Assembly (NCBI GenBank): GCA_965153355.1
Contig: OZ231126.1
Coordinates: 55,614,001 to 55,678,000, forward strand
DNA: 64,000 nucleotides
Direction: 5' to 3'
Source of the DNA: Flaccisagitta enflata
Lineage: Eukaryota > Chaetognatha > Sagittoidea > Aphragmophora
A program made the position numbers and the translations under genes. Positions 38,036-47,950 of the stretch are shown one piece after another. The notes under the pieces were generated by a model. It worked only from the letters and a program-made list of their open reading frames with translations, was not told where the DNA came from and did not search any database. The number at the start of each line of letters is the position of its first letter. Position 1 is the first letter of the stretch.

Positions 38036-38467
38036 TATTTTTATTAGTCTGTCAGTCTACTTGTCAGTCTTTTTGTTAGTCTGTCAGTCTGTCCATCCCC
38101 CTTCCCCTCTTGGTCAAGACTCTTAGGCCTCAAATCAGGCCTCTGTTGTCAAATCAAGCCTCTTATGCCTCAAATCAGGCCCCTCAGACCTCCAATCAGG
38201 CCTTTCAGGCCTCTAATTAGGCCTCTCAGGCCTCTAACCAGCTAAGCTATTTCAGGCTTAAAGCAGCTCCTTATAGCCTTTCAGGCCCCTATTCAGTCCT
38301 CTTAGGCCTCAAGTAGACCTTTCAAGCTTCAAATCAGCTCTCTAAAGCATGAAACTGGCCCTCATAAGCCTCACATCAGCCTTCACAGACCTTGAATCAG
38401 CCTCCTTAGGCATCAAATCCACCCCTTCAGGCCTCAAATCAACCCTCACAGGCTTCAAATCAGCCTA
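38036..38467 (+). repeat. CTCAGGCCTCAAATCAGGC minisatellite
   Basis: About 19-21-bp units from 38110, preceded by (GTCTGTCA)n. It is interrupted by a MITE at 38468-39220 and resumes briefly at 39223-39290 (CAGGCTCTACAAACAGCC, CTTCAGGCTCTTTAGG). Confidence 0.85.
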
Positions 38468-39220
38468 CCCTGCTTTCAAAAGCGACTGATACCAGGTAAA
38501 CCTTTATTGTGCTTAAAGTATTCATTTTGAAAAATCCAGATTGGTTCTGTCCCAAAGCACATTACCTACCATTTTTTCATACAAAATTTCAAAGTACCAA
38601 GTCTAGCGGTTAGGTTTCTACATCATTTTGAAATTTGAGTAAATTTTGCTCAAAAATTGCATTTTTAAGGGCATCTTTATCAATAAACTCTTGTATATGG
38701 GTAGAAATAGGGCTAAACTGACCAGAATTGTTGTACTTGGATGGTAATTTACTCTTGTTTTGCATTGTTTTTGATTTTTCAACATTTTCAAAAAATTGTC
38801 TGCCTATTTTAACAGTTGATATGGCAAAACCCTGTTCAAATCTAAAAAAGAATGGAGGAAAACTCGGATTTTTCCAAGAAATCAACTTTATTTGGTCATT
38901 TTTTCTTGAGATATATCAACTAAGACTAAAACTTCTCCTTCAAGACCATTCGGGCCGTTTTCGCTTGATTCATATGGATATGAGATTGATTAAATGTCAT
39001 GGGGTTAATCTATTGATTTCTAGAGAAGCCACTCATGAGGTTTTTCACATTTTCATTCAAAATTTTGTGGAGGCCAAACTACCAGACCCTGCCTTTTGAA
39101 ATTTTAAGTGAAAAAATGGTAGCTTATGTGCTTTCAGACGCAACCAACCAGGATTTCTCAAAATGAGTTGTTTAGCCACGATAAAGGTTTTGCTGGTATC
39201 ACTTGCTTTTGAAAACAGGG
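38468..39220. mobile_element. TA-duplicating MITE with CCCTGYTTTCAAAAGC ends
   Basis: Inverted ends CCCTGCTTTCAAAAGCGA and TTGCTTTTGAAAACAGGG, TA on both sides (38466-38467 and 39221-39222). Subterminal arms (GATACCAG, CTTTAT, CACATTACCTACCATTTTTTC) are also inverted. Length is 753 bp; no transposase. Confidence 0.85.
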
Positions 39221-39309
39221 TACAAACAGGCTCTACAAACAGCCTTAATCCTTCAGGCTCTTTAGGCTAATTAGGGATCCTAGAAGCTTGAAAATATTTC
39301 AAGTGGGAG

Positions 39310-39440
39310 ACTGGGCCGCAATTACAATGCTATTTCAGAAATAATTAGAAAAAATTGAAGATCTTCAATTTTTTGGGCCGCAATTACAATGCTATTTGAG
39401 GAATAATTAGAAAAAATTGAAGATCTTCAATTTTTTTCAA
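39310..39440. repeat. ~70-bp direct repeat with an AAGATCTT-centred palindrome
   Basis: GGGCCGCAATTACAATGCTA occurs twice (about 39313 and 39377), each followed by AATTGAAGATCTTCAATTT. Confidence 0.9.
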
Positions 39441-40604
39441 TTTTGATATTGAATGTTTTGACCCTTTTGCCTCCCATTTCTAAACAATTTTAGCTACAAA
39501 GGCTAAATTGCACTTATCTTGTAATTTTTTTGATGTAGATTTATTTTTTTTAATGTTTACTAGCTATTCTTTAAGCTGACCCTAAGCATTGTTTTAGAAC
39601 TACAACCACCCATTCATTCTCAAACGCTAATATGTCATACCAGTAATGGCGGCTGTCGCCGTGAGGAAAAAAGTTGTAAGCATTGGTTACTTTTCACCAA
39701 GCTTTTATTTTCAGTCCCTGCATTTTTTAATTTGTTAGATCAAATTAAGAGCAATTTTATGTGTTGATTGCACTGAAAATCAAAGAAAAATAGAACTGAG
39801 CCAAATGAGCTAGATGAGCAAAAATACTCAACATCACTCAACCAGATATCCAGCTATGCTCACTGAAATGCTTTCTTGTATTTGCATGCTTAATTTAAAC
39901 ATTTATTCATCCTACTAAAAGTTAGAAAAAAAATTAAACTAAATGAACTAAATGCTAAAATGCTGGTCTACTCACTGATATGCTTTCTTGTAGCTGCTTG
40001 CTTGAACGTGTTTCAAAATATTTATTCATTTGTTGCATTTAAAATCAAGAAAAAAACTGAGCTAAATGAGCTAAATGAGCTAAAATGCTCCAAAACACCC
40101 TCATAGATGAGCAGCTATGCTCGTAAACATGTTTTCATGTATTTGCATGCTCAAAAAAACTCAAATACACTCCTTTTTTGATTCTATTCAAAATCATGAA
40201 AAATCGAAAGAAAATTCAATTTGAATTTTTCGTAAATAAATCTTTAAAAATTCATAACGCAAAAAATATTTGCTGTAGAGCATTCTGCTTGGCGCCAAAT
40301 GAAAGAGAATTATCAAATTTACTTACCCTATCAATTTCATTTGAGGGTGCAATCAGCCCTATGAGTTCCCTAACTTCCTCATCAGAAAATAAAAGCCCTG
40401 TTTCTCTTGAATATGTTAAAAAAATGAAGACTGACTTTTTTCCTGATTAAAAAAATCTCCACGTGAGAAAAAATTTGCCAGCATGCTATTTCAAGTCCCA
40501 ACACATAATAAAACACTAAAAACATGGCCTGATGAGGGGACATTGATGCCTGACTTTATAGGGCTAACGGGGACAGTGTGGTCAGGTGGTGAGCCGCTCT
40601 TAGC

Positions 40605-40812
40605 TTTTTAGTCGCGTGCACGCAACTCCACAACCCGCTTTGTCCGTCCGTCGGTTGGTCTGTCACGTTTTACTTTTTTTATGATTTTATCTTTTTTTAC
40701 CCAACTGTTCCTGCCCAATTGGTTCTGCCCTATTAATTGGGTTAGACTTTTTTATCACCCTGCCTACCCGCACGCGACTTTGTTGGCAAATTATCTGGCG
40801 TTGTTTAAGTGG
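40605..40812 (+). mobile_element. HCE type I copy
   Basis: TTTTTAGTCGCGTGCACGCAAC hairpin, (GTCCGTCG)n, TTTACTTTTTTTATG, CTGTTCCTGCCCA and a diverged end CCCGCACGCGACTTTGTTGG...GGCGTTGTT. Confidence 0.8.
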
Positions 40813-40889
40813 ACCGACAAAGCGATTAATGGAAGTTCTAACTAACAGTAAGAAAGAACAAAGACTGAGGAGAAAAAATGATATTGCTA

Positions 40890-41190
40890 ATGTTCGCTAA
40901 CGTTCACAAACTTACACGAATGTTTAGGAACATTCACGAACATTCACGAACGTCGAACATTCACGAACATTCACGAACGTTCACGAATGTTCACAAACGT
41001 TCACAAACGTTCACGAACGTTCGCGAACGTTTACAAATGTTTACAAATGTTTTCAAACATTTACATATGTTTACAAATGTTTACAAATCGAACAATTGTT
41101 TACGAATGTTCATGGATGTTCACGCAAGTTAACAAACGTCTATGTTCGTTCACGAATGTTCACGCACGTTCACGGACATTTACGAAGGTC
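40890..41190. repeat. Array of alternating nGAAn/nTTCn pentamers (heat-shock-element-like)
   Basis: About 300 bp of ACGTTCACGAA-type decamers. Read as pentamers it runs cGAAc gTTCa cGAAc gTTCa, which is the inverted pentamer grammar of heat shock elements. Toward the right GAA drifts to AAA (ACAAATGTTTAC). Phase slips occur near 40955 and 41090. Confidence 0.9.
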
Positions 41191-41236
41191 CGTTAATTTC
41201 ATTCCTAAACTCAAGCGGCCGCCTTCTTGTAAAAAT

Positions 41237-41449
41237 AAGACCGTATAAACGGCTACCGACGTCGCGTGTGGGTGGGCAGGGGCAGTGATGAGAAAGGCTA
41301 ATCAAGTATCTGAGCGGGAGCGGTAACGCAAAAAAGAGTCAAAAACGTCGAAAATAGCAAAGTTTTACCGACGGACCTACGGACCGATGGACCGACAGAC
41401 GGATCGACCGACATAGCGGGACAGAGTTGCGTGCACGCGACTAAAAACC
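41237..41449 (-). mobile_element. HCE type I copy
   Basis: AATAAGACCGTATAAACGGC, GTCGCGTGTGGGTGGGCAGG, (GACCGACGG)n and GTTGCGTGCACGCGACTAAA. The first hairpin shows a paired change (CCGTATAAACGG versus CCGGATACACGG). Confidence 0.88.
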
Positions 41450-41554
41450 TGAAAAAAGTGGTGGAAATACATACATGATCAGGCGGTCATATGGCATATG
41501 AACGTATGAGCGCTGCACAAATGCAAACATAAGAAAGCGATAAAGTGCATGTTT

Positions 41555-41710
41555 GATTCAGGGAGCGTGCAAATGTATTTACGAAGGCGCGAGCATGAAA
41601 AAACATGCACAAGCAAGTTTACAAACGCATGCAGAGATGAGCGATTGTGCAAAGGCACGCACGAGCGATTGTGCAAATGCATGCACAAGTGAGCGTGCAA
41701 GTGCATTCAA
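41555..41710. repeat. ~12-bp degenerate array GTGCAAATGCATGCAC
   Basis: Words such as GCGAGCGATTGTGCAAATG recur around self-complementary TGCATGCA. Short and degenerate. Confidence 0.7.
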
Positions 41711-41837
41711 CACTGTTTCGGGCGGTTATCCCCCGGAAACGAAAGCCAAAGCATTGGACATCGTGACCATGAAAACCGTGCAGACTTGGTGAGTCGGAAA
41801 GGGAGGGGGGGGGTTGACGCGGAATAGCGCATTTTTA

Positions 41838-42080
41838 GTAATATAGCATACACGTAACTCTGAGACGCTTTGTCCATCCGTCCGTAGGTCCATCCGGCTC
41901 GTTGAAAATGCAAAAAAAAAAAAAAAAAAAAAAAACTAACACATTCATGATACCAGTTGGTATCGTGTGTGTGAGGGAGGCGGGTTGGGGATCAGGATGT
42001 AGCTGGGCTGAGGTTGGGGGTTGGATGCCCCTTCCCACCCATCTGCAACAATACTGTGACTCCGCGTCAATTGTTGCATT
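41838..42080 (+). mobile_element. HCE type II copy with an internal A23 run
   Basis: ACACGTAACTC head remnant, (GTCCATCC)n, GTTGAAAATGC followed by about 24 A, GGGGGTTGGATGCCCC and the CCGCGTCAATTGTT end. Confidence 0.8.
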
Positions 42081-42193
42081 TTCAACTTATGCTTTACGAC
42101 AGACTGAGGCAAACAAGTTGGCCCAGCTTACTAAGATTTAAAATTAGAATCGTCCTCAGTTTCCTCTTTGATACTCTTTCACAAGCGGGGCCT

Positions 42194-42708
42194 TCGGGTG
42201 TGTCAATATATAAAAGGTCTTTTGATCAGCTCATCATCATCAGGGAGTGTGAAGACACTAATTACAAGACACTTACCATTTTTATTTTTTTCAATTTCAA
42301 TCATCTTCCGTTTTTTTAGCGCAAGTAAAGATTGTCAAAAATATTTCTACTTTTAGCGACTCTACCCAGTTTTGTTGAAAATGAGACTGATATATCATTC
42401 AAAAAATTATGTTTTTTTTTTGTTACTATTTCTTCTTATGAAAAGTAAAATATTTTGACCAGTTCTTTTTAGATTAAAGAATAAGATTAAAAATGGGTTC
42501 TGATTTTTATTCTTATGATCAAGAATCCCGGTGCAAAACCAGCTGCACTACAATATACAAATTAGGGGCTAAATGGAGATTTGAAAAAAACGGAAGATGA
42601 ATGAAATTAAGAAAAACAAAAATGGTAAGTACCTTAGAATTAGTGTCCGAACACTCCTTGATGATGACGATCTGATCAAAAAAGTTTTTTAAATTTTGAC
42701 ACACCCGA
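42194..42708. mobile_element. Palindromic MITE with 9-bp target duplication (Mutator-like by TSD size)
   Basis: Inverted ends TCGGGTGTGTCAA and TTGACACACCCGA with a perfect 9-bp duplication GCGGGGCCT (42185-42193 and 42709-42717). The arms contain TTACCATTTTT...TTCATCTTCCGTTTTTTT and its complement, the same subterminal block as in the elements at 12612 and 34707, although the extreme tips differ. Length is 515 bp. Confidence 0.9.
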
Positions 42709-42856
42709 GCGGGGCCTCTACGCCGACTACGGTAGTCCAATGCCCTTCAACACCGACAACGCAACCGCATGAGGGACAAGTTTTACAACTATGATACCAC
42801 TAGTGCCAACAGGGTGGAAAAAAGGTCAAGTTGAGTGACCATTGCCCCCTCCTGGT

Positions 42857-43462
42857 TTTTGGGCAGCGGCCCTGAAGGGACCAATGACCTATGCTTTCAC
42901 ATATGGAGAAATTTCTCCTCCCTCTTCTTTTCCTCAACCTCCTTCTTTGCAACCCCCCACCCCCATTCCCCTTCAAGACCAGATCCCAGCCTCCAGGCCC
43001 ACATCCCAGCCTCCAGGCCTAAATCCCAGCTTTGAGGCCCAAATCCCAGCTTCAAGGCCCAAATCCCAGCCTCAAGGCCCAAATCCCAGCCTTGAAGCCA
43101 AAATTCCAGCCTTGAGGCCAAAATTCCAGCCTTGAGGCCAAAATCCCAGCCTCGAGGCCCAAATCCCAGCCGTGAGGCTCAAATCCCAGCCTTGAGGCCC
43201 ACTTACCAGCCTTGAGGCCCAAATCCCAGCCTGGAGGCCCAAATCCCAACCTTGAGGCCCAAATCCCAACCTTGAGGCTCAAATCCCAACCTTGAGGCTC
43301 AAATCCCAGCTTCAAGGCCCCAATTCTAGCCTCCAGGCTCAAATAAAAACAGGATAGGTCATCGGCTCCTTCGGGGCGGCTGCCCCTCTCACCACCTCAC
43401 ACCCTCATGCACTCACATAGGGGCAGTGGGTACCGCTGACCATCTAATGCTTTTGCAACTAT
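42857..43462 (+). mobile_element. MCE copy with AAATCCCAGCCTTGAGGCCC core
   Basis: Head TTTTTGGGCAGCGGCCCTGAAGGG, about 18 units of 20 bp (42985-43340), and the end TCGGGGCGGCTGCCCC...GGTACCGCTGACC...TTTTGCAACTATTT. Confidence 0.85.
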
Positions 43463-43463
43463 T

Positions 43464-43942
43464 TAGGCTCTACTCAAAGTGGGGAAGTGTTTCCTAGCCA
43501 AAATCAAATCATCCTTGAGGCGCTTTTTGAAAAAAATTAAAAATTCAAGATTTTTCGCCTAATCTTAAATAAAAAATTTTGTAGGTTGGTCTGACCTATT
43601 TTTTGATGGCATATTGTTATTCCTGATGAAATTCCTTTAATTTGATAGGTCGCACTATAGGGTTTTAAAAAGAAGTAAAAATTTTATTTTTTATGCCACC
43701 GTCACAAAAATCAACAGAATATGAAAATTGTATTTCTTTAAAACCTTATAATGCGACCTATCAAATAAAAGGGAATTTCATCAGGATTAACAATATGCTG
43801 TAAAAAAAAAGTCAGACCAACCCGCAAATTTTTTTTTATAAAAGTTTTGTTAAAAATCTTGAATTTTTATTTTTTTCAAAAAGCGCCCCAAGGATGATTT
43901 GAATTTGGCTAGAAAACATTTCCCCACTTTGACTAGAGCCTA
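43464..43942. mobile_element. Palindromic MITE-like block with TAGGCTCTA ends
   Basis: TAGGCTCTACTCAAAGTGGG at the left and CCCACTTTGACTAGAGCCTA at the right, and GGCGCTTTTTGAAAAAAAT facing TTTTTTCAAAAAGCGCC inside. I find no target duplication. Its GCGCTTTTTGA segment is shared with the MITE at 48838-49372. Confidence 0.7.
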
Positions 43943-44307
43943 AAAAACCAAGTGTAGGCAATGGTCACTCAACTTGATCTTTTTTCCACCCTGTGGGCAC
44001 TGGTGATACAGACACAATTTAAGCTCGTATATGCAAGGACGTGGAGAGAGAGAGAGAGAAAGCCCAACAGGCTAACGGTCGCATATTTTGTTTTACAGTG
44101 TAACATGCTTCGTTTATACATACTCCCTTCCTTCCTTTCTTCCTCCTCTCCTCCCTTGTTTCCTCTCTTCCTTTCCCCCCCCCTCCTTCGTTCCATTTTC
44201 CATCCCTTCCTCCCTCCCTAATAAATATTGGGTTTATCAAAAATCACTGACTTAATTCTAGAAACAACTTATTTGACCCTAAAAAACGCGAGAAAGTCTA
44301 ATTTCGA

Positions 44308-44398
44308 ATTATCACGGACGAATGGACGGAACGATGTACCGCCGGACCAACCGACTGACAGAGCAAGGTGAATAGTCGCTTGCAAGCGACTAAAAATT
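44308..44398 (-). mobile_element. HCE fragment with a fully palindromic hairpin
   Basis: (GACCAACCGACTG) core, AAGGTGAATAGTCGC and the stem GTCGCTTGCAAGCGAC followed by TAAAAAT. Compared with GTCGCGTGCTACGCGAC the stem has been lengthened by a matched G-to-T and C-to-A change. Confidence 0.8.
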
Positions 44399-44576
44399 AC
44401 GAGGCTTGGTCCGTCGCTCCGTCCGTCGATGAGCATGAGTCAAAAAATGAGAATATAAGCGTTTTAGATGCTTTTGTGTGTGAGGGAGAGGAACTGGGGA
44501 GTGCATGGGGGTCAGGCGCCCCTGCCCACCCGTGTCCAAAAATATTGTGACTCCGCGTCAGTTGTTTACGGAGGGA
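44399..44576 (+). mobile_element. HCE type II copy without hairpin
   Basis: GAGGCTTGGTCCGTCGCTCC, GTTTTAGATGCTTTTGTGTG, CGCCCCTGCCCACCCGTGTC and the CCGCGTCAGTTGTT end. Confidence 0.8.
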
Positions 44577-44685
44577 AACGATGCTATTTCGTAATGTCAC
44601 AATTGGGAGACTCTGAGGGAGATTGAAGAATGAGAAGGAAGAAGAGGAGAGGTTCGAACGACTTTGTCTAATCGGCAAGGTAATT

Positions 44686-44850
44686 TTTGATTGCGGACAC
44701 GCAACTATATGTCCGTCGGTCCGTGAACACTAGTCGAAAAGTGCGAAAACGAATGTTTTAGATGCATTTTTAAGGTGAGGATGGGGGTTGGATGCCCCTG
44801 CCCACCCGTCCGCAACAATATTGTGACCCGCGTCACTTGTTGACATCTTT
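44686..44850 (+). mobile_element. HCE type II copy, complete and short
   Basis: TTTTTGATTGCGGACACGCAAC, GTCCGTCGGTCCGTG, GTTTTAGATGCATTTTTAAGG, ATGCCCCTGCCCACCCGTCC and CCCGCGTCACTTGTT in about 165 bp. Confidence 0.88.
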
Positions 44851-45218
44851 ACTGTTTTGTTCCGCCTCGCACTGAGCCTCCTAAGTCATCGGATGGATGT
44901 TCGATGAAGATGGGAAAGGAAGAGGATGAGATGGAGAAAAACAAAGAGGGATCTTCGACTATTCTTTTCATCGTCATTTTCACCTCAACAATTGTTAATA
45001 TCAACCCTGCATTCAGACCTCACCAAGTGAGGTGGAGAGAGAGAAGGTTAGGGAGCTAGACATCAGAATGTGTCACCCCTTTTGTGATCGAAGAAACATT
45101 CTATAAACAAGACAAGACTTCTTTCCGGTTTACCCTTCGATTTTTGGTCCAGAATGAAGGGAAAGTGCCGAGATCTCTTTCCGAATCATTACCACGCCGT
45201 TATGATCGGCGCAGTTTC
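44851..45218. other. Intergenic DNA; no gene seen
   Basis: Unremarkable sequence, without repeats that I can assign. Confidence 0.5.
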
Positions 45219-45744
45219 TAGGAACAAACCCTAGGTCGAAAAAAATGGTCAAAACTCTTGATCTTGGGAAATGATTTTCTTTTTTCAAGCATAAAAAAAA
45301 TTACTTAGAAATATAAAGTATTTTACATATTTTTTATATTAGAAATTGAGTTTGTGGCTTACAAAAGTTAAAATGGTATCTAAAAAAAAAAACAATTCCT
45401 TTGAAAATTCTCTTACCTCTCTGGTAAGTTTGGAGGATTATTTTGGTATTCTAAAAATAAGAGCTGAAAAAAAACTTGTTTAAATAAGCAAATTATTTTG
45501 TTTTCAGCTTTTAATAAAACTTTTTATCTATTTTTCTCATTTCTGGAAACCACATATTATAATTCTTGATCCAAGAAGTGCTCAAAAATGTTTTTTTCTT
45601 CATCATTTTTTCATTGGACTATGAATTTTATATTTTTAAGCTGATTTTCTTTATTTCTGACATGAATTTATAACTTATTCCTCAAAAAATCATTTCCCTG
45701 AGGCGAGAGTCTTGACCATTTTTTTCGACCTAGGGTTTGTTCCT
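45219..45744. mobile_element. Palindromic MITE with AGGAACAAACCCTAGG ends
   Basis: Inverted ends AGGAACAAACCCTAGGTCG and CGACCTAGGGTTTGTTCCT. AATGGTCAAAACTCTTGAT and AGTCTTGACCATT extend the arms. The interior is AT-rich. No target duplication could be fixed. Confidence 0.75.
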
Positions 45745-46092
45745 GGACGCCGTGCGGAACGTGTAGGACGCCATTCCTCTGGTCGCATAGGACGTTACTT
45801 CCCACGTTCGTTTGTTCGTTTTTTTGTTCGTTTGTTCATGTTTTTGTTCATTCATTTTTCGACTTATTCATTCATTCATTTGGGTTTTTTTCTGTTTATC
45901 TCTTTTTGCATTTTCAATTCATTTTGTTCCTTCAGTTTTGCGTTCATCTCAATGTTCGTTTTTTTTGGTTCGTTTATTACTTTCCTTGTTTTAAAGCTCA
46001 TTAATTTGTTGGCTTTCTGCTGTTTATTTATTAGCTCGTCCATAGTGTTTGTTCTCTATTCATTTGCTGCTTTGCTTTTAGCTTTTTCATCT

Positions 46093-46240
46093 TTTTAGTC
46101 GCGGACACGCGACTCTACACCTTGCCTTGTCGGTCTGTCGGTAGGTCCGTCCGTCCGTCACATTTTTGAATCCCGAGCGGTTTTCGCATTACTGCTCCTG
46201 CCCAACCGTCCGCGACTGGTTGCCGTGTATCCGGCCTTGT
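46093..46240 (+). mobile_element. HCE type I copy
   Basis: TTTTTAGTCGCGGACACGCG hairpin, (GTCGGTAG)n, CTGCTCCTGCCCAACCGTCC and GTGTATCCGGCCTTGTTT. The next HCE begins immediately. Confidence 0.9.
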
Positions 46241-46438
46241 TTAGTCGCGAACTAGCAACTCTTTAAGAAGCTTTGTCCGTTCGTCCGTTGTCCGTTGTCC
46301 CGTTGGTCCATGGATGCTAGTCAAAAACTATAATAAAAACAAGCGTTTAGATGCTTGCATGTGTGTGAGGGGGATGGGGTGTGGATATTGTTTGAGCGCC
46401 CCTGCCCGCCCGTCGGCGACGATATACATTGTAACCCG
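46241..46438 (+). mobile_element. HCE type II copy in tandem with the previous one
   Basis: TTTAGTCGCGAACTAGCAAC head, AAGAAGCTTTGTCCG, GTTTAGATGCTTGCATGTG, GAGCGCCCCTGCCCGCCC. Two HCEs in the same orientation share the junction T run. Confidence 0.85.
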
Positions 46439-46730
46439 TCTTTTCTTATTAATAAGTTCATTTCATGTTTGTTTTTTTATGTTGAAAAGAAGCAATTTCA
46501 TAAAATATTTCCTGTAAATACAGATATTCAATCGTCCGTAACAAAACCTACTGAAAGATCACAAAAAACGCTTCATATTCATATATTGAACACATTTCTA
46601 TGATGTCAGTTGGCCATTCTGACATGAAAATAGAGAAAGGATCACCAAGGAAAAAAGATTCCGATGATTGCGTTCAGAGTTCAAAACTAGCGACGAATTA
46701 GATTATGATCCACGGAAATTTGCGCATTCA

Positions 46731-47012
46731 CACCCGTGTCGTGCTAGCCTAGTGGTTAGCGTGCGCGACCATGGAATTACTTTTCTCTGCCAAGAAAAAA
46801 ATGATTCTGCAAAGTCACGGGTTCAAGACTAGACATGTGCTCGACTTTTTTTCGTTGCACTCACCTTTTGCAGCAAGAGTTTCATAATTATGTTCGCGGA
46901 ATTCCTTGCATCATTGGCTTTCAGAAAAACTATAGATTATGATATTTCAATTTGATGTGTCACGTACAGTAGATCCTCCATATAATGCCCTTTTTGCTCG
47001 GAATGTACTGTA
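46731..47012 (+). mobile_element. tRNA-derived SINE with a 44-bp CAGTA...TACTG tail module
   Basis: Begins CACCCGTGTCGTGCTAGCC. A box TAGCCTAGTGG lies at 46745-46755 (fits TRGCNNAGTGG) and B box GGTTCAAGACT at 46820-46830. The body contains TTTCATAATTATGTTCGCGG, and the tail module CAGTAGATCC...GAATGTACTG lies at 46967-47010 with TA on both sides. Confidence 0.9.
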
Positions 47013-47230
47013 CTAGCTTGAAGAAGGCTAGAAACTAGCTTGAAGTGGGCTTGCAACTAGCTTGAAGGGGGCTTGAAACTAGCTTGAAACTAGCATGAAG
47101 AGGACTTGAAACTAGCTTGAAGAAGGCTTGAAACTAGCTTGAACTGGGCTTGCAAATAGCTTGAAGGGGGCTTGCAACTAGCTTGAAGAAGGCTTGAAAC
47201 TAGCTTGAACTGGGCTAGGAAACAAGTTGG
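47013..47230. repeat. ~22-bp array TAGCTTGAARNRGGCTTGAAAC
   Basis: About ten degenerate tandem units, abutting the SINE tail. Relative to the SINE the array is inverted compared with the copy at 35262-35520. Confidence 0.9.
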
Positions 47231-47950
47231 AACCGAGCTTACTAGCTTCAAACCTGCTTCCAACTGGCTTAAAACTGATTCAAACCGTCTTGCCACAATA
47301 TTGACACCGACATTTGAACGGCTTAATCATAGTTTCATGTGAACATTATTGAATAATGATTAATCGTTTGTCCAATAAATGTATAGAATCGGGCGAGGGG
47401 CCTGTAAGTACCTTAACAAACTATTCTGATCTCCGTATCTGCCTAATAGTATTAGTAAGAAAATTAGTAACACTCTTGATTTCGGAACTGCATATAGCGC
47501 GGCGCCGCTGCACGAGAGTCTTGGAAGAGGAAGCGAATGAAAAGGAAGCCACAAAGGAAAATGGTTGTTAAATTTCTTTGTCCTGAAATTCAATAATTCG
47601 TCCTGAAGTGTTTCCTCCGGTCGATTCCCCCGTTAACATCGCCTTCTTGGCGGAGGTGCCATTTTCACCGTCCGCCAACCGGCACCGGAAATGGGTGTAT
47701 GTGCCGGTGAGGCCGCCGCCATCGCCGCCTATGCTACAGCTGCCCCCGCCGGTGAGGCCACCGCCATCGCCGCCTATGCTACAGCTGCCGCCGACGCTCG
47801 AGGTCGAAACGAGGGCCATCTAACGAGGCGCAACGAGATCTAGTCACGGGGAAAAAACGGCCAAGTAGGAAACGAAGGAAAAAAACCTTTTCATCCAAGG
47901 ATCGCACATGGCCAGCGGTACCCGATGCCCTGCTAGGAGTGATCAAATGA
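47231..47950. other. Intergenic; contains a 45-bp direct repeat
   Basis: GCCGCCATCGCCGCCTATGC within a 45-bp unit occurs twice at about 47703-47792. GCACATGGCCAGCGGTACCC at about 47906 is an MCE end motif. No coding region can be supported. Confidence 0.5.

Larger units (their letters stand above)
36286..40580. mobile_element. 4.3-kb foldback element, CAC ends, 4-bp target duplication
   Basis: Long inverted arms (about 36286-37380 and 39640-40580) begin CACACTGTCCCCGTTAGCCC and end with its complement, flanked by GTCA on both sides (36282-36285 and 40581-40584). The arms contain AGCTCATTTAGCTCA-type words. The loop carries MCE-type arrays and a TA-duplicating MITE. CAC ends with a 2-4-bp duplication occur in the CACTA/Mirage/Chapaev group; this is only a suggestion because no transposase is present. 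Confidence 0.8.
42798..44006. mobile_element. CAC-ended element with 4-bp target duplication, carrying an MCE and a smaller palindrome
   Basis: Inverted ends CACTAGTGCCAACAGGGTGG and CCACCCTGTGGGCACTGGTG, with ATAC on both sides (42794-42797 and 44007-44010). GTCAAGTTGAGTGACCATTG appears just inside each end in opposite orientation. Inside are an MCE (42857-43462) and a palindromic block (43464-43942). Confidence 0.78.

Noticed and set aside
47608-47823. Pro-rich 71-codon frame with a 15-residue repeat
   Set aside because: The 45-bp direct repeat explains it; no splice sites or homologue that I recognise.
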